A stretch of 64,000 bases of DNA, taken from assembly GCA_033439265.1 (NCBI GenBank), contig JAVTVX010000004.1, forward strand, positions 11,979,701-12,043,700, written 5' to 3'. The notes below the pieces were generated by a model, which saw only the letters and a program-made list of their open reading frames with translations, was not told the DNA's origin and made no database searches. Within the stretch, counting starts at the first letter, position 1; the number at the start of each line of letters is the position of its first letter. Shown here piece after piece: positions 32,946 to 45,445 of this stretch. The translations under genes and the position numbers were made by a program. Source of the DNA: Dillenia suffruticosa. Lineage: Eukaryota > Streptophyta > Magnoliopsida > Dilleniales > Dilleniaceae.

Positions 32946-35648
32946 TTATTTATTTGGGCTCCAATTTCTTGTTGTAAAGCCCCCCTGAATTAAGTTATTC
33001 AGTACTTCTTTGAATCTTTTAACTCGGGCCCTTGTCACCGGCCCAACTGGGACTTGAGTTGGATCTCGTGAATTCCTTGCAATCTTGATGATCTCATCAT
33101 TCCCCTCCTCTTGAGAAGGATTTGTCCTCAAATCGTCACCTACATCAAAAGGACTCAAGTCAGTAATATTGAAAGTAGTACTAACATGATACTCACCTGG
33201 TAAATCAAGTCTGTAAGCATTGTCGTTGATCCGTTCTGGCACTTGAAAAGGACCATCTCCTCAGGGCAACAACTTGGAACGTCTCTGTGCCGGAAATCTT
33301 TCCTTCCGCATGTGTAACCAAACCCAATCACCGGGTTCAAAAATCAACTCGTGACGTCCCTTGTTAGCTTGCTTGATGTATTGTTCGGTCCTTCTCTCGA
33401 TATTGAATCGTACTTTCTCGTGAAGTTGCTTCACAAATTCTGCTTTTTTCTTACCATCTAAATTCACTTGCTCAGAAATAGGTAAAGGTAAGAAATCCAA
33501 AGGATTAAAGGATTAAAACCATAAACAATTTCAAACGGTGAGAATTTAGTAGTAGAGTGAACAGTACGATTATATGCAAACTCAACATGTGGCAAACATT
33601 CTTCCCAAGTTTTAATATTTTTACCAATGACAGCCCTCAACAAAGTGGATAAAGTTCGGTTGACTACTTCTGTTTGACCATCAGTTTGAGGATGACAAGT
33701 TGTTGAAAATAAAAGTTTCGTTCCTAACTTTCCCCATAATGTCTTCCAAAAGTAACTCATGAACTTAGTATCCCGATCTGAAACGATTGTTCTAGGCATC
33801 CCATGTAATCTCACAATTTCCTTAAAGAATAATTCCGCAATATGAGAAGCATTGTCAGATTTATGACAAGGAATAAAATGAGCCATCTTAGAAAATCGAT
33901 CTACAACTACAAAGATCGAATCTCGTCCATCTTTATTCTTCGGTAAACCCAATACAAAATCCATTGAAATGTCAATCCAAGGTGAACTAGGAATAGGTAG
34001 GGGTGTGTAAAGATCATTAGGTTGAACCTTAGATTTAGCTTGCCTACAGGTAATACATCTACCACAAAATCTCTCAATGTCTCGTTTCATGTGTGGCCAA
34101 TAAAAGTGCTCTTGTAAAATTGCCAAGGTTTTAGCAACTCCAAAATGTCCCATTAACCCTCCGCTATGAGATTCTCGAACTAACAACTCTCTCAATGAAC
34201 AATTTGGCATGCACAACTTATTTTCCCTAAACAAAAAGTTCTCATGCCTATAGAATTTGCCCTCAGCAAACTTTTCACATGCACTATAAATTTCTCCAAA
34301 ATCATGGTCATCATGATAAAGTTCTTTAATATGCTCAAAACCAAGAAATTTAGCATCAAGAGTGGAGATTAAGGCATACCTGCGTGAAAGTGCATCCGCA
34401 ACTACATTCTCCTTACCTTGTTTATATCGAATGACATAAGGGAAAGTTTCGATGAATTCCATCCATCGAGCATGTCTCTTATTCAGCTTATGTTGACTTT
34501 TCAAATGTTTCAAGGATTCATGATCCGTACGAATCACAAATTCTTTCGGCCACAAATAGTGTTGCCATGTCTCCAAAGCTCGAACCAAGGCGTACAATTC
34601 TTTGTCATAGGTAGGATAGTTAAGTGCAGCCCTGCTTAACTTCTCGCTAAAGTACGGAAGTGGTCTTTCATCCTGCATAAGAACAGCGCCTATACCTATA
34701 CCAGAAGCATCACATTCAATTTCAAATGTTTTAGAAAAGTTTGGTAAAGCAAGTAAAGGTGCATGAATAAGCTTATGTTTAATAAGTTGAAATGCCTTCT
34801 CTTGCTCTTCACTCCATTGAAATGCAACGTTTTTCTTGATGACTTGTGTAAGCGGTGCAGCGATAGTGCTAAAATCTTTTACGAACCTCTTGTAAAAATT
34901 AGCAAAACCATGAAAACTTCTAACATTACCTATATTGGAGGGGGTTGGCCATTCTTGGATAGCTTTGATCTTCTCTTCATCCACCTCGATGCCTTTTGCA
35001 CTCACAACAAAACCCAGAAAAACAAGCTTGTCGGTGCAGAAGGTACACTTTTTGAGGTTAGCATATAAATTTTCTTTTCTAAGTACATCCAAAACCGAAT
35101 GCAAATGTGAGACATGATCATGCAAACTTTTGCTATATATCAAAATATCATCAAAATAAACAACAACGAATTTACCAATAAAAGCATGCAAAACATGATT
35201 CATTAAGCGCATAAATGTACTAGGAGCATTGGTTAATCCAAAAGGCATAACTAACCACTCATACAACCCATATTTAATTTTAAAAGCTGTTTTACATTCA
35301 TCTCCTTCTTTTATTCGTATTTGATGATATCCACTCTTAAGATCAATCTTAGAAAACACACAAGCACCATGCAACTTATCTAACATGTCATCTAAACGAG
35401 GAATAGGGTGTCGATATCTTACCGTTATGTTGTTAATAGCTCGGCAGTCAACACACATCCTCCATGTTCCATCTTTCTTAGGTACCAAAATCACTGGAAC
35501 TGCACATGGACTCATACTTTCTCTCACATGCCCCTTTTCCATCAACTCTTCAACTTGTCTTTGAAGCTCCTTCGCCTCTTCTGGATTGCTTCTATATGCT
35601 GGGCGATTTGGAATTGATGCACCGGGTATAAAATCAATTTGATATTCA
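32946..35648 (-). pseudogene. Ty3/gypsy chromovirus-like pol, 3' half (Gy1)
   Basis: Minus-strand RT, RNase H and integrase. RT holds [11 protein letters not shown] and [10 protein letters not shown]. RNase H holds ECDASG, DKELYAL and [10 protein letters not shown]. Integrase holds the HHCC zinc motif, catalytic D in DFVLGLP, D in VSDRDTKF and E in [14 protein letters not shown]-like tail (NAYRLDLPGEYHVSTTFN) follows, and no chromodomain is visible. An 8-bp tandem duplication of ggattaaa near 33500 shifts the frame after integrase. Another frame change near 33260 breaks the GPF segment. The N-terminal RT, protease and gag are missing because D1 inserted at 35649 and what lay beyond has been replaced. 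Confidence 0.88.
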
Positions 35649-36104
35649 TGTTGAAATAAAAGAGAATTAAGTGTAGTTAGCATAGGCCCTATTTCAAGCC
35701 AAGTTTAAGCCCATCCATGAGATGTATTTGGCCCGTTCCTTATAAGTTTTTTAGTCCTCAAAAAGGGCATTGTTAAGCCCCTAAAAGAAGCCAAAAATGG
35801 GCCCTAAAAAGGGCAAAACGGCTAGTTCTTTTGAACTAGCCGTTGCACTGTATAACAGCCATAAAAATGGCTGTTATACAGTGATTTTGGGGACAGAAAT
35901 CTGTCCCCAATGTTCCCCAACGGATCCTTGAGTGTTTGGGGTCTTTTTCCCTCTCTTTGTCATGTAATAATCTCTATAAATAGGAGCTTGTATGGGATGT
36001 TCTATCTATGAAAAAACAATGCTCTCATTGTGCACTCTTTCTTCAAATAAAGATCTTTAAGTTTTCATTCAATCCTAGTTGCTTGATAGCTTGAAATCTC
36101 AACA
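35649..36104 (+). repeat. D1 5' LTR
   Basis: 456 bp from TGTTGAAATAAAAG to ATCTCAACA, then PBS TGGTATCAGAGC. TATA box ctataaatag is near 35975. A short upstream ORF (21 codons) starts near 35990. Confidence 0.93.
35817..35910 (+). promoter_or_regulatory. Three consecutive perfect hairpins in D1 U3
   Basis: Stem 1 is 12 bp (AACGGCTAGTTC, 35817-35828 with 35833-35844). Stem 2 is 17 bp (CACTGTATAACAGCCAT, 35846-35862 with 35867-35883). Stem 3 is 10 bp (TTGGGGACAG, 35887-35896 with 35901-35910). Each has a 4-nt loop and no mismatch. They end about 65 bp upstream of the TATA box. Three back-to-back perfect stems are unlikely by chance. Function is unknown. Confidence 0.85.
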
Positions 36105-39100
36105 TGGTATCAGAGCAGGCAACGATACCTTCCTCTTCCGGTCTTAATGACCCTCCACCACAAATTAGCACCTCAATGTTCACCTCCTTACTTCTAGATT
36201 CAACAAACTACAATGCTTGGCAAGATACCATCAAGAGGTCCCTAAACTTCTACAACCTTGAAAATCACATCTTTGAAGAACCTCTTGATGAAGCCAATCC
36301 ATTATTCAGAGTATGGAAGAAGAAAGACGATCAAGTGGTGGTGCTCCTTCAAATGTCTCTTGACAAAACTCACAAGGCTATGGTCACATGTATTCCAAAC
36401 GCAAGAGCATTATGGGAGCAAATGCAATCATTATATGGTCAAGAATCCAACACCGGAAGAATCTTTGAGCTGAAAAAGAAGATCTTCAAAATTCAAAAAG
36501 GAGGTAAATCCTTACCCGAATACTTTGGGGAATATAGGGATCTATGGAATGAACTCAATCTCTTAAGGCCTCTTACTATAAATCTCAAGACCATTCTTCA
36601 AAGGAACGATGAAGATATGACCTTTGGTCTACTCATGGGTCTTGGAGATGAATATGCTCCAATTCGACAAGAGATTCTTCGAATGAAGGTCTTTCCTTCA
36701 TTTCAAGAAGTCCAATTCATGGTGCAAAGAACCGAGACTAGCTTAAGGCTTGAAGAATCTACCAAGCTTAAATCCGACTCTCAAGCCTTCCAAGCTGTCC
36801 ATGAAGAGCATCCGGCCAACAACACTCAAAACTTTGCAAAAAGAGACATCTGCCCACATTGCAAGAAGTCCGGCCATAAGAAAGAAAAATGCTGGTTCTT
36901 ACACCCACATTTGAGGCCGAAATATGCTAGGAAAAATCCGGAATCATCTTCAAATGCTCAACAAGTGTCTCAAGTGGCAGCACTCGAATCCAAGATGGAG
37001 GAGATGCATAAGGAATTCAAACGACTTGTTGGGCAGATTAGTCACCATTCTGGTAATTCCTTATCTTCATCCATTTCCAATTCTTGGCTCATAGATTCCG
37101 GATGTGACGATCATATGGTAAAAGATAAAAAGAAAATCAACAAGTTTATTCCCTTGACCAATCATAAATTAGTTAAAGTAGCTAATGGTCATAAGTTAAA
37201 AGTTGAGCACTTAGGAGAAATTGAACTATTTGGGAGAAAGACTAAAGCTTTATATGTTCCAAAGTTCAATTCAAACTTACTTTCTATTAGCAAGATAACC
37301 AAAGAGCAAGATTGCAAAGCTATTTTTGATCCTAACCAAGTAATTTTTCAGGATCGCAAAACGAACAATTTGATTGGCAAGGGAACTAGGAGGAACAACC
37401 TCTACTACTTGGATCAAGAGAACCAAGCTTTTGCTGTCCGAAACATATCCTCCTCTCTATGGCATGAACGTCTAGGGCATCCAGGAAACGTAGCTTTGAA
37501 ACGCCTATTTCCGAATAGTGAATTAGAAGATAGGCATTGCAAAGCTTGTGTACTTGGAAAACAAACCAAAGTGTATTATCCCATTTCTGAAACAATATAT
37601 AAAGAGGCTTTTGAATTAGTTCATTCAGATGTTTGGACCTCTCCTTTAGTCTCCCATAATGGTTTTAGATACTTTGTGACATTCATAGATCACAAAACTA
37701 GATACACTTGGGTTTATCTCTTAGTTAACAAATCTGAAGTATTTGAGGCATTCAAGAGCTACTATAGATATATAACAAAACAATTTAATGCTAACCTAAA
37801 GATGTTTAGGTCAGATCATGGAGGGGAGTTCACTAGCCTTGAGTTTGAAAAATTTCTAAATGAAAAAGGGATCATTCATCAAAAGTCTTTGTGTGTACAC
37901 TCCTCAACAAAATGGAATAGCCGAGAGAAAGAATAGGCATCTCTTGGAGACGGCTAGATCTATGATGTTTCACTCAAACTTACCTAAGGAATATTGGAAT
38001 GAGGCCATTAAGACCGCTGCTCACCTTATAAACCTCATGCCATCCCAAATCCTAGGAGGAAAGTCACCCCTAGAGCTACTCCTTGGAAAGAAACCTAGCA
38101 TTGATCATTTAAGAGTTTTTGGTTGTGTTTGCTATGTCCACATTCCTAGTCATCTTAGGAGCAAACTAGATGCCAAGGGAAGAAAATGCATCTTTTTAGG
38201 ATATTCCTCGTTTGAAAAAGGCTATAAATGTTATGATCCTCTAACCAAGAAACTATACACATCCAAGGATGTGATATTTGTGGAAAATGAGCCTTACTTT
38301 GCAGGTCAAAGAAGAGAAGATCAAACCAAAGAAATCTACCAGCAAGAACAATGGAATGTGATTCTACCAAAAATCAATGAAGTTCCTGCCGAAAGCAATG
38401 AAGAAACTCACCAAAATGATCCAACTCAAGGGGACCCATCACCCTCTCATTCAGATCATGAAATAGAAGAAGATCAAGAGGAAGGACACTCAGACTCAGG
38501 GGGAGCTCTTGATATGGCCGAAGAGCATGAGGAGCAGTCTATGGATGAACCCCCTCCTCCTCTTCGAAGATCTACAAGACTTAGACTTCCTCCCTCGGAA
38601 TGGATCAATAGAAGGGTCTATTTTAACTCCAAGGTGACTACTCATCCAATTTCTCAATACTACTCAATATCTAACATGTCTTGCAGTCACCAAAGATTCA
38701 TCAAGAACATAGACCTTCACCAAGAGCCTAGAACATTTGAGGAGGCAAAGGATCAACCTCATTGGGTTCAAGCAATGAAGAATGAGTTGGATGCTTTGGC
38801 TAAAAATAACACTTGGGAAGTGACATCTCTACCAAAGGGAAAAAGAGCTGTGGGATGCAAATGGATATTCAAGATCAAACACAAGAGTGATGGAAGCATA
38901 GATAGATTCAAGGCAAGATTGGTGGCCAAGGACTTCACTCAATCATATGGCATAGACTACAAGGAAACGTTTGCACCCGTGGCCAAGATGAACACCATCC
39001 GTGTCCTTCTCTCTCTTGCTATAAATCACTCATGGCCATTATTTCAAATGGATGTTGCAAATGCCTTTTTACAAGGAGATCTGGAAGAAGAGGTGTACAT

Positions 39101-40283
39101 GGAAGTGCCCCCTGGTTTCTCCCATCGTGACAACAAAGTTTGCAAACTAAAGAAGGCAATATATGGCCTCAAGCAATCTCCTAGAGCATGGTATGGAAAA
39201 CTTAGCACTACTCTCGTTGAACATGGTTTTAAGAAATGCGTTAGTGATTCATCCTTATTTGTCAAGAATCTAGGAGAAAATATCATTATCATTCTTGTTT
39301 ATGTAGATGATATAATTATAACAGGAAATGATATGAATCACATTAACAAAGTTAGAACTTTTCTTCAAACTAAGTTTGACATCAAGGATCTAGGGAAACT
39401 AAAATACTTCCTAGGGATAGAACTTGCCTATTGTTCCAATGGACTTGTTCTATCACAAAGAAAGTATGCTCTTGACCTTTTGCAGGAGACGGGAAAAGTA
39501 GGTGCCAAACCAGCTTGTAGTCCGGTAAGCACATCCTTAAGTCACAAAGATGATGAGGAGATTTATGAAGATAAGCAACGATATCAAAGACTTGTTAGAA
39601 GATTGATCTACCTAACCATCACTAGACCGGACATCTCTTATGCCATTGGGCAAGTTAGCCAGCACATGCATCAACCCAAGAAGAAGCATTGGAGGGCCAT
39701 TGAAAGAATTCTTCTCTACCTAAAGGGAACTGCAGGAATGGGAATTCAAATGAAGAAGAACGAATCTTCTCAAATCATAGGGTTCTGTGATGCAGATTGG
39801 GCAGGTGATTCAGAAGATAGGAGATCGACCTCAGGGTATTGCATGTTTGTTGGAGGGAATCTTGTTGCTTGGAAAAGCAAAAAATAGCATGTGGTATCAA
39901 GATCAAGTGCGGAAGCGGAATATAGAGCCATGGCAACCGCTACAAGTGAAGTCGTGTGGTTGAAAGCCTTGATTGAAGAATTAGGGTTCATAGTCCCTAC
40001 TCCAATCTCCCTACACTGTGATAACCAATCAGCCATTCACATCGCCTCAAACCCGGTTTTTCATGAAAGGATAAAGCACATTGAGGTGGATTGTCACTTT
40101 GTGAGGCAAAAGGTTGAGGAGAAGCTCATCACTCCAAAATTCACTAAAAGCGATGATCAAATTGCCGACAATCTCACCAAGCCTGGGACCGCCAATCATA
40201 TACAAAGAAACCTGGTCAAGTTAGGTGTTATAGATACATACACACCCAACTTGAGGGGGAGTGTTGAAATAAAAGAGAATTAA
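36104..40283 (+). pseudogene. D1 gag-pol polyprotein, one frameshift and one stop
   Basis: Starts at the LTR/PBS ATG. The zinc knuckle CPHCKKSGHKKEKC begins near residue 250 and protease LIDSG near 330. The integrase zinc motif, catalytic D in HSDVWTSP, D in RSDHGGEF and E in AERKN are all present. RT has YVDD (39299-39310), and RNase H has CDADWAGD and [11 protein letters not shown] 1-bp insertion near 37890 shifts the frame inside the integrase core. A TAG at 39885-39887 replaces a Gln codon in RNase H. The frame ends seven codons inside the 3' LTR. Apart from these two changes it is complete. Confidence 0.93.
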
Positions 40284-40447
40284 GTGTAGTTAGCATAGGC
40301 CCTATTTCAAGCCAAGTTTAAGCCCATCCATGAGATGTATTTGGCCCGTTCCTTATGAGTTTTTTAGTCCTCAAAAAGGGCATTGTTAAGCCCCTAAAAG
40401 AAGCCCAAAATGGGCCCTGAAAAGGGCAAAACGGCTAGTTCTTTTGA
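40262..40447 (+). repeat. D1 3' LTR, truncated
   Basis: The first 186 bp match the 5' LTR closely. The match stops after cttttga, inside the first U3 hairpin, exactly half-way through the stem-loop. Confidence 0.9.
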
Positions 40448-40503
40448 GTTAAATTAACTTGTTCGTGGGTTCTAGGGTTTTTATACCCAACGGGTTCACA
40501 TCA
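40448..40503. other. Filler DNA at a rearrangement breakpoint
   Basis: About 56 bp that is neither D1 nor C3. It is the reverse complement of 32330-32387 with about three mismatches. It joins the cut D1 LTR to the cut C3 pol, with a cat overlap on the C3 side. This is what one expects from break repair that copied a nearby template, or from an inversion endpoint. Confidence 0.65.
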
Positions 40504-42706
40504 CATTGCTTGATGAATTTTCTTCATTTTTTTCTCCTGCAAAAAAGAATTCATTTTCTACAAATATCACATCTTTCGATGTGTATACCTTGTTAGAGTC
40601 AAGTTCAAAACAAATATAGCCTTTTTGGAATGAAACGTACCCAATAAAAACACATTTCCTTCCTTTGATATCTAACTTATCTCTAAATTGCCTAGGAACA
40701 TGAACATAACAAATACACCCAAAAACTCTAAGGTGAGAGAGGTTTGGTTTGTCTTTTCTAAGCAACTCTAATGGAGATTTTCCATGGAGAACTCTACTTG
40801 GAAGACGATTTATTAAATGAGCTGTGGTACTAACCGCATCACTCCAAAAACGCTTAGGCATATTAGCAAAGAACACGATAGTTCTAGCTATTTCTAGGAC
40901 ATGTCTATTTTTGCGTTCGGCAACTCCATTTTGTTGGGGAGTGTAGGGACAACTAGTTTGATTAATAATTCCATTCTCCTCAATGAAATTTTTGAAATTG
41001 GTGCTCATATATTCCCCACCATTATCTGTCCTAAGAATTTTAATATTGGCCTCATATTGTTTTATAATATACTTGTAAAAGGATTTGAAGGCTTCATAAA
41101 CTTGGTCTTTCGATCTTAGCATATACACCCATGTATACCTAGACTTATGATCTATAAATGAGATAAAATATTTAAATCCCCTTCTAGATATCGTAGGTGA
41201 AGTCGGTACGTCCGAGTGAACAAGATCAAAAGGCTTTTTATATTGAGTTTCAGAAATAGGATACATTCGGGTTTCCTTTCCAAAAATACATGCTTCACAA
41301 TGTCTATCACTACAATTTTTTGATGGGAATAGGCATTTCAAAGCTTGCATAGAAGGATGACTTAATCTAGCATGCCAAAGGAGGTAACTTTCCTCTCGGA
41401 TTGCGGAAAATACAAAACTATCTTGTTTCCAAAAATACAAGTTATCTTGCATAGATCCACTACCAATCACTTGATTCGTCTCCAAATTCTGAAAAACAAC
41501 AGAATGAGGGTCAAAGATAGCTTTGCAATTTAAGTCCTTAGTGACATGTCCAATAGACATAAGATTAAAGGTAAATTGAAGAACATATAAATCCTTTGAT
41601 TTTCTTCCAAAAATTTCAACATCCCCAATTTGCTTAATTTTGAAATTATGTCAATTTGCAACTTTAACCATTTTAGGTTCTAGGAGAGGTTCAAGATTCT
41701 GAAAATTTTGCTTATCTTTGACCATATGGTGATCACAACCCGAATCTATCAACCATTTTGAAGAATAAACAGATGAGTTAGAGCAAGTACATGAGGAGGA
41801 TTTTCCTAATTTTTGACATGTCAGATTTGCTTTGTTTGCAACTGCTTGAGCATTTTGTTCCCTCCTCTCTTGCTCTTTTTTCTTGATGAACTCAGGTTTA
41901 AGGTTAGGATGAAGAAACCAGCAACCATCCTTGGTATGTCCCAACTTTTTGCTATGAGAACACACCTTTTTTATTCTCTGATGAGCCTTATTTGCAACTT
42001 GTTCATTCTGCTTTGTGGAGAACCCATGAACTTCAATTTTGGACTGATTGCTTTCCTTAGGCCTTTGAGAAGCTGCAGCTCTTTAAATCATAAATCGAGT
42101 TTCTTGGTATGATGGAAATTCTTTCATTTGAAGAATTTCCTGTCAAAGTTGTGCAAATGACTCATTGAGTGATGAGAGCAAGGAAAACACCTTGTCTTCA
42201 TCTTGTCTCTTTTGTAGCACTTTTATATCACTTGTGAGAGGTCTCAATGTGTTGAGCTCATTTCACAAGTCCTCGTGTTCTCCGAACAATTGTGTAATTG
42301 ATTTCTCCTCCATTTGGATGATCACAATCCTTCTTTGTATTTCAAATATTCTGCTCAAGTTGGATTCCTGATCATATAACCCTTACATTTGCTCCCATAA
42401 GGATTTGGAATTCGGACAGCACATCACCATATTTTTGTGTGCTTGATCCATGGAGCTTGTTAGCAATAGGAACACTTGATCATCCAGCTCCTTCCATTCA
42501 TCAAATCGTGGGTCTAGCTGATCCATAGGATCTTTTGTAATGAAAGACAAAAGTTTTGCTCCATTAAGAGATCTTTTGATATGACTAGCCCATTGGAAGT
42601 AACTGGTTGAGCTTAGAATAATTTGGGAGAAAAGTTGGATTTGAAAGGAAGAGATTTGAGGAAGAGAATTTCCCAACCCCGGAGTCGATATTTGCTCTAA
42701 TACCAT
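40504..42706 (-). pseudogene. C3 gag-protease-integrase, broken
   Basis: Family c gag with stops and frame changes (ORF pieces 42706-42383, 41965-41651 and 41560-40504). Protease DSG is readable. The integrase core is open, but the first catalytic block reads HSDVPTSP, with Trp replaced by Pro, and the zinc-motif neighbour GHP reads SHP. A stop sits near 41651. The upstream PBS is mutated (gctctaatacca). It is truncated after the ENSSSN linker. Confidence 0.88.
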
Positions 42707-43113
42707 GTTGGATTTTTGACTAAGAAGAGTAGAGAAATCTAACAAACTTTTGGCTTTTATTGATGTAGTAGAATGATACAAAGGAAGAGAGATTATCTTC
42801 CTCTCTTAATTTTACAAGGAGAGCAATAGCTCTATTTATAGGTAAAGGGAGAAAAATAGCTAGTAGAGAGAGAACAAAGACAATATTGCCGTTGGGGCTC
42901 AAACCCCAAGGAATTCCAACAGCTAGTTTTTGGACTGTTGGAATATATATTGCCCAAACTGCCCCTAGCTATTTGGGTTTACCTCTTAGACTTTCCTTCA
43001 TACTTTTGGGCTTCATTGGGCTTGTTTTTGAATGTATTTTGGGTCATAAATATGTTGCAAAATTCTGAACAATACCTTGAGACTTATCTTTATCTTCTCC
43101 CTTATTTTTAACA
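42706..43113 (-). repeat. C3 5' LTR
   Basis: 408 bp, from TGTTGGATTTTTGAC to TTTTTAACA. It lacks about 50 bp of the family-c LTR between gaaca and ataccttgag, so it has an internal deletion. TATA is present near 42830. Confidence 0.9.
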
Positions 43114-44686
43114 GTCCACAAATCCAAATGAACTAAATCAAAAGCATCTTTATAAATTGTTTTTGAATTGGGATACATTGATCGGGTTTCCTTTCCCAGA
43201 ATACAAGCTTCACAATGTCTATCTTCAATATTAATACTTGGAAATATATGCTTTAAAGCTTGGTCACTAGGATGCCCAAAACGTTTATGCCAAAGAGATG
43301 CATCTTCTTTGACATGAGCTACGAGTTCATGATGCTTTTGATCCAAAAAATATAGATCCCCTCTTCTAGAACCCTTGCCAATCAACTGATTCGACTTGAG
43401 GTCCTGAAAAGTAACAGTGTTTGGGTCAAAAACAACTCTACACCCTTGGTCCTTAGTGACTTTGAAAATGGACAAAAGATTTGAAGTGAGTTGGGGAACA
43501 AATAAATCATTTGATGTTTTTCCAAAAAGTTCAATTTCCCCAATTTGCTCAACTTTCAAATCTTGTCCATTGGCAACACAGACTATCTATTGGTTAGGGG
43601 GGTTTTTAAAACGCTTGATTTTTCTTCTATCCCTTACCATATGATGGTCCGTTCCCAAATCAATTAGAAAATCTTCAAAATTGAAAGAGGATAAAGTGCT
43701 TTGATTTTTACCATTGGAGGGAGCAAGTTGTTGAAACTTCTTGGAGATGTCATTGAGTTGACTTTGAAGAGCAGCAAAATCAGCCATGGTAGGTCCTTGA
43801 AGCTTGGCGTGAAGTGCATTATGCTGCTCGGAAAGTTGCTCCCTTGGTTTGAAGGTCTTGGGTTTTAAATGAGGATGAAGGTTCCAACACTTCTCCTTCG
43901 TATATCCTCTTTTCTTGCAATGGGTGCATACATCAATTTTCTTTGGAACTTGGTGTGCTTTGGCAGCCATGTGCTCTTCAACGGTAGCCATGTGACCTTG
44001 AGCTTCAAGTCTAAGTTTGGAATTTTCTTCCAAACGCATGCTAACTTCCGTTCGTTAGATCATATTTTGCACTTCTCCAAATGAAGGAAATTCCTTCATT
44101 CGGAGAATTTCTTGTCTAAGAAGAGAGTAGCAATCATCTAGACCCATGAGAAGACCAAAGATTTTATCTTATTCTTTCCTCTTTTGGAGGATTTTGAGAT
44201 CTATGGAATCCGTGCGGAGAGTGGAGAGCTCATTCCAAGTATCCGTATATTCCCCAAAGTATTGAGAAAGTGATTTCCCTTCCTTTTTGATATTTGAAAT
44301 TTGTCGTTTGAGCTCGAAAATTCTGCCAAGGTTAGAATCTTGGCCATAAAGAGAAAACATTGTGCCCATATTAGTTTTGCATTGGGAGCACAAGTCACTA
44401 TGGCTTTGTGTGTTTCATCCATGGAATTGAGTAGAAGAAAAAACACATGATTGTCCCTCTTCTTCCATTCTCTGAAGGAAGAATCCACCTCTTCAAGTGG
44501 TTGATCAAGTATGTGACCCTCCAAGTTGTGAAGTTCCAGCGCTCTTCTCATCAAGGCTGCCCATTGATAATAATTTCCTCCTCTTAATTGAATGGAGGAT
44601 ATATTTTGAAATTAGGTAATGTTGATGGAAGGTGGAAGGTCACCCAACCTTGAAGAGGAACGGATCGAAGTTTGCTCTGATACCAT
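43114..44686 (-). pseudogene. B2 gag-protease-integrase fragment, broken
   Basis: Family b gag with the zinc knuckle CTHCKKRGYTKEKC, in which the His position context is altered (GH changed to GY). The protease motif reads LIDLG instead of LIDSG. Stops and frameshifts separate ORF pieces 44554-44201, 44393-44169, 44039-43587 and 43559-43114. It ends inside the first catalytic block of integrase at the C3 LTR. Confidence 0.86.
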
Positions 44687-45144
44687 GTTGAAATATCAAA
44701 AAATAGAGCACAAGAAATAAATAATACTTCTGAATTTTATTGAAGAAGAATGAGAGCATACATGGACCGATTTGAGAGCATTGTTCTCATAGTTTTGGAG
44801 ATGCAATGAGCCTCTATTTATAGAGAAAAGGAAAAAATAGCCAGTAGATAGTGATTCAAAAGTGATATTCCCGTTGGAGCTCAAACCCCAAGGAATTCCA
44901 ACAGCTAGTTTTTTGACTGTTGAAATATATACTGCCCAAACTGCCCATAGCTATTTGTGTTTGCTTCCTAGACTTTTCTCTAAACTTTTGGGCTTTCTTG
45001 GGCCTATTTTTGAATGTATTTTGGGTTGGTTTAGGCTGCCCAAATGAGCCATGCTTGCTGGACAATGCAGGCTGATTTTTGGGCTTCTAAGTAGATGCAC
45101 TTGGTTGGTGATGAAGATGGGTCGAGTTATCCTTCTTTTCAACA
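44686..45144 (-). repeat. B2 5' LTR
   Basis: 459 bp, TGTTGAAATATC to TTTTCAACA, with TATA near 44814. It faces the B3 5' LTR across the 301-bp D2 scrap. Confidence 0.9.
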
Positions 45145-45445
45145 TGGACTTCCCCCATAGTATCCCATAATGGATTTAAATACTTTGTTACCTTCATTGA
45201 TTATAAAACTAGATATACTTGGGTTTACCTATTGGTAACTAAATCTGAGGTTTTTGAAGCCCTTAAGAGTTATTATAGATATGTGACCAAACAATTCAAT
45301 GCCAACATTAAAATCATTAGGTCTGATCATAGGGGAGAGTACATTAGTCATGCATTTGAAAACTTCCTAGAAGAAAAAGGAATTATTCACCAAAAGTTAT
45401 GTGTTTACACTCCACAACAAAATGGAGTTGTCGAAAGGAAAAATA
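45145..45445 (+). pseudogene. Integrase scrap of a family d element (D2)
   Basis: 301 bp of family d integrase core, from tggacttcc (the WTSP block) through RSDHRGEY to VVERKN, so it holds two of the three catalytic acids. It lies between the 5' LTRs of B2 (minus) and B3 (plus). Its left edge begins at TGGAC exactly, as expected for one TSD of the B2 insertion. Confidence 0.88.

Larger units (their letters stand above)
35649..40447 (+). mobile_element. Copia family d element D1, 3' LTR truncated
   Basis: Inserted in the Gy1 RT. The 5' LTR is 35649-36104, coding runs 36104-40283, and the 3' LTR keeps only its first 186 bp (40262-40447). The right TSD and the rest of Gy1 are gone, so the TSD cannot be tested (left flank tattc, 35644-35648). 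Confidence 0.92.
40504..43113 (-). mobile_element. Copia family c element C3, 3' half missing
   Basis: Holds a 5' LTR (42706-43113), gag, protease and integrase of family c. It is cut in the integrase-RT linker at 40504, so RT, RNase H and 3' LTR are absent. Its right LTR end abuts gtcca inside B2. Confidence 0.9.
43114..45144 (-). mobile_element. Copia family b element B2, 5' part only
   Basis: A family b 5' LTR (44686-45144) and gag to mid-integrase. It is cut at 43114, where C3 integrated exactly between the TGGAC and TTC of the HSDLWTSP codons. The rest of the element is missing. Its own LTR end abuts tggac in D2. Confidence 0.88.

Noticed and set aside
35649..35683. Start of the long gypsy pol frame at 35683
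   Set aside because: The first 11-12 residues lie in the D1 LTR and arise by chance fusion at the insertion joint. The Gy1 coding sequence ends at 35648.
40262..43113. An envelope-like or third ORF downstream of pol
   Set aside because: No element has room between pol and the 3' LTR. Pol itself runs through the PPT, so there is no extra gene.
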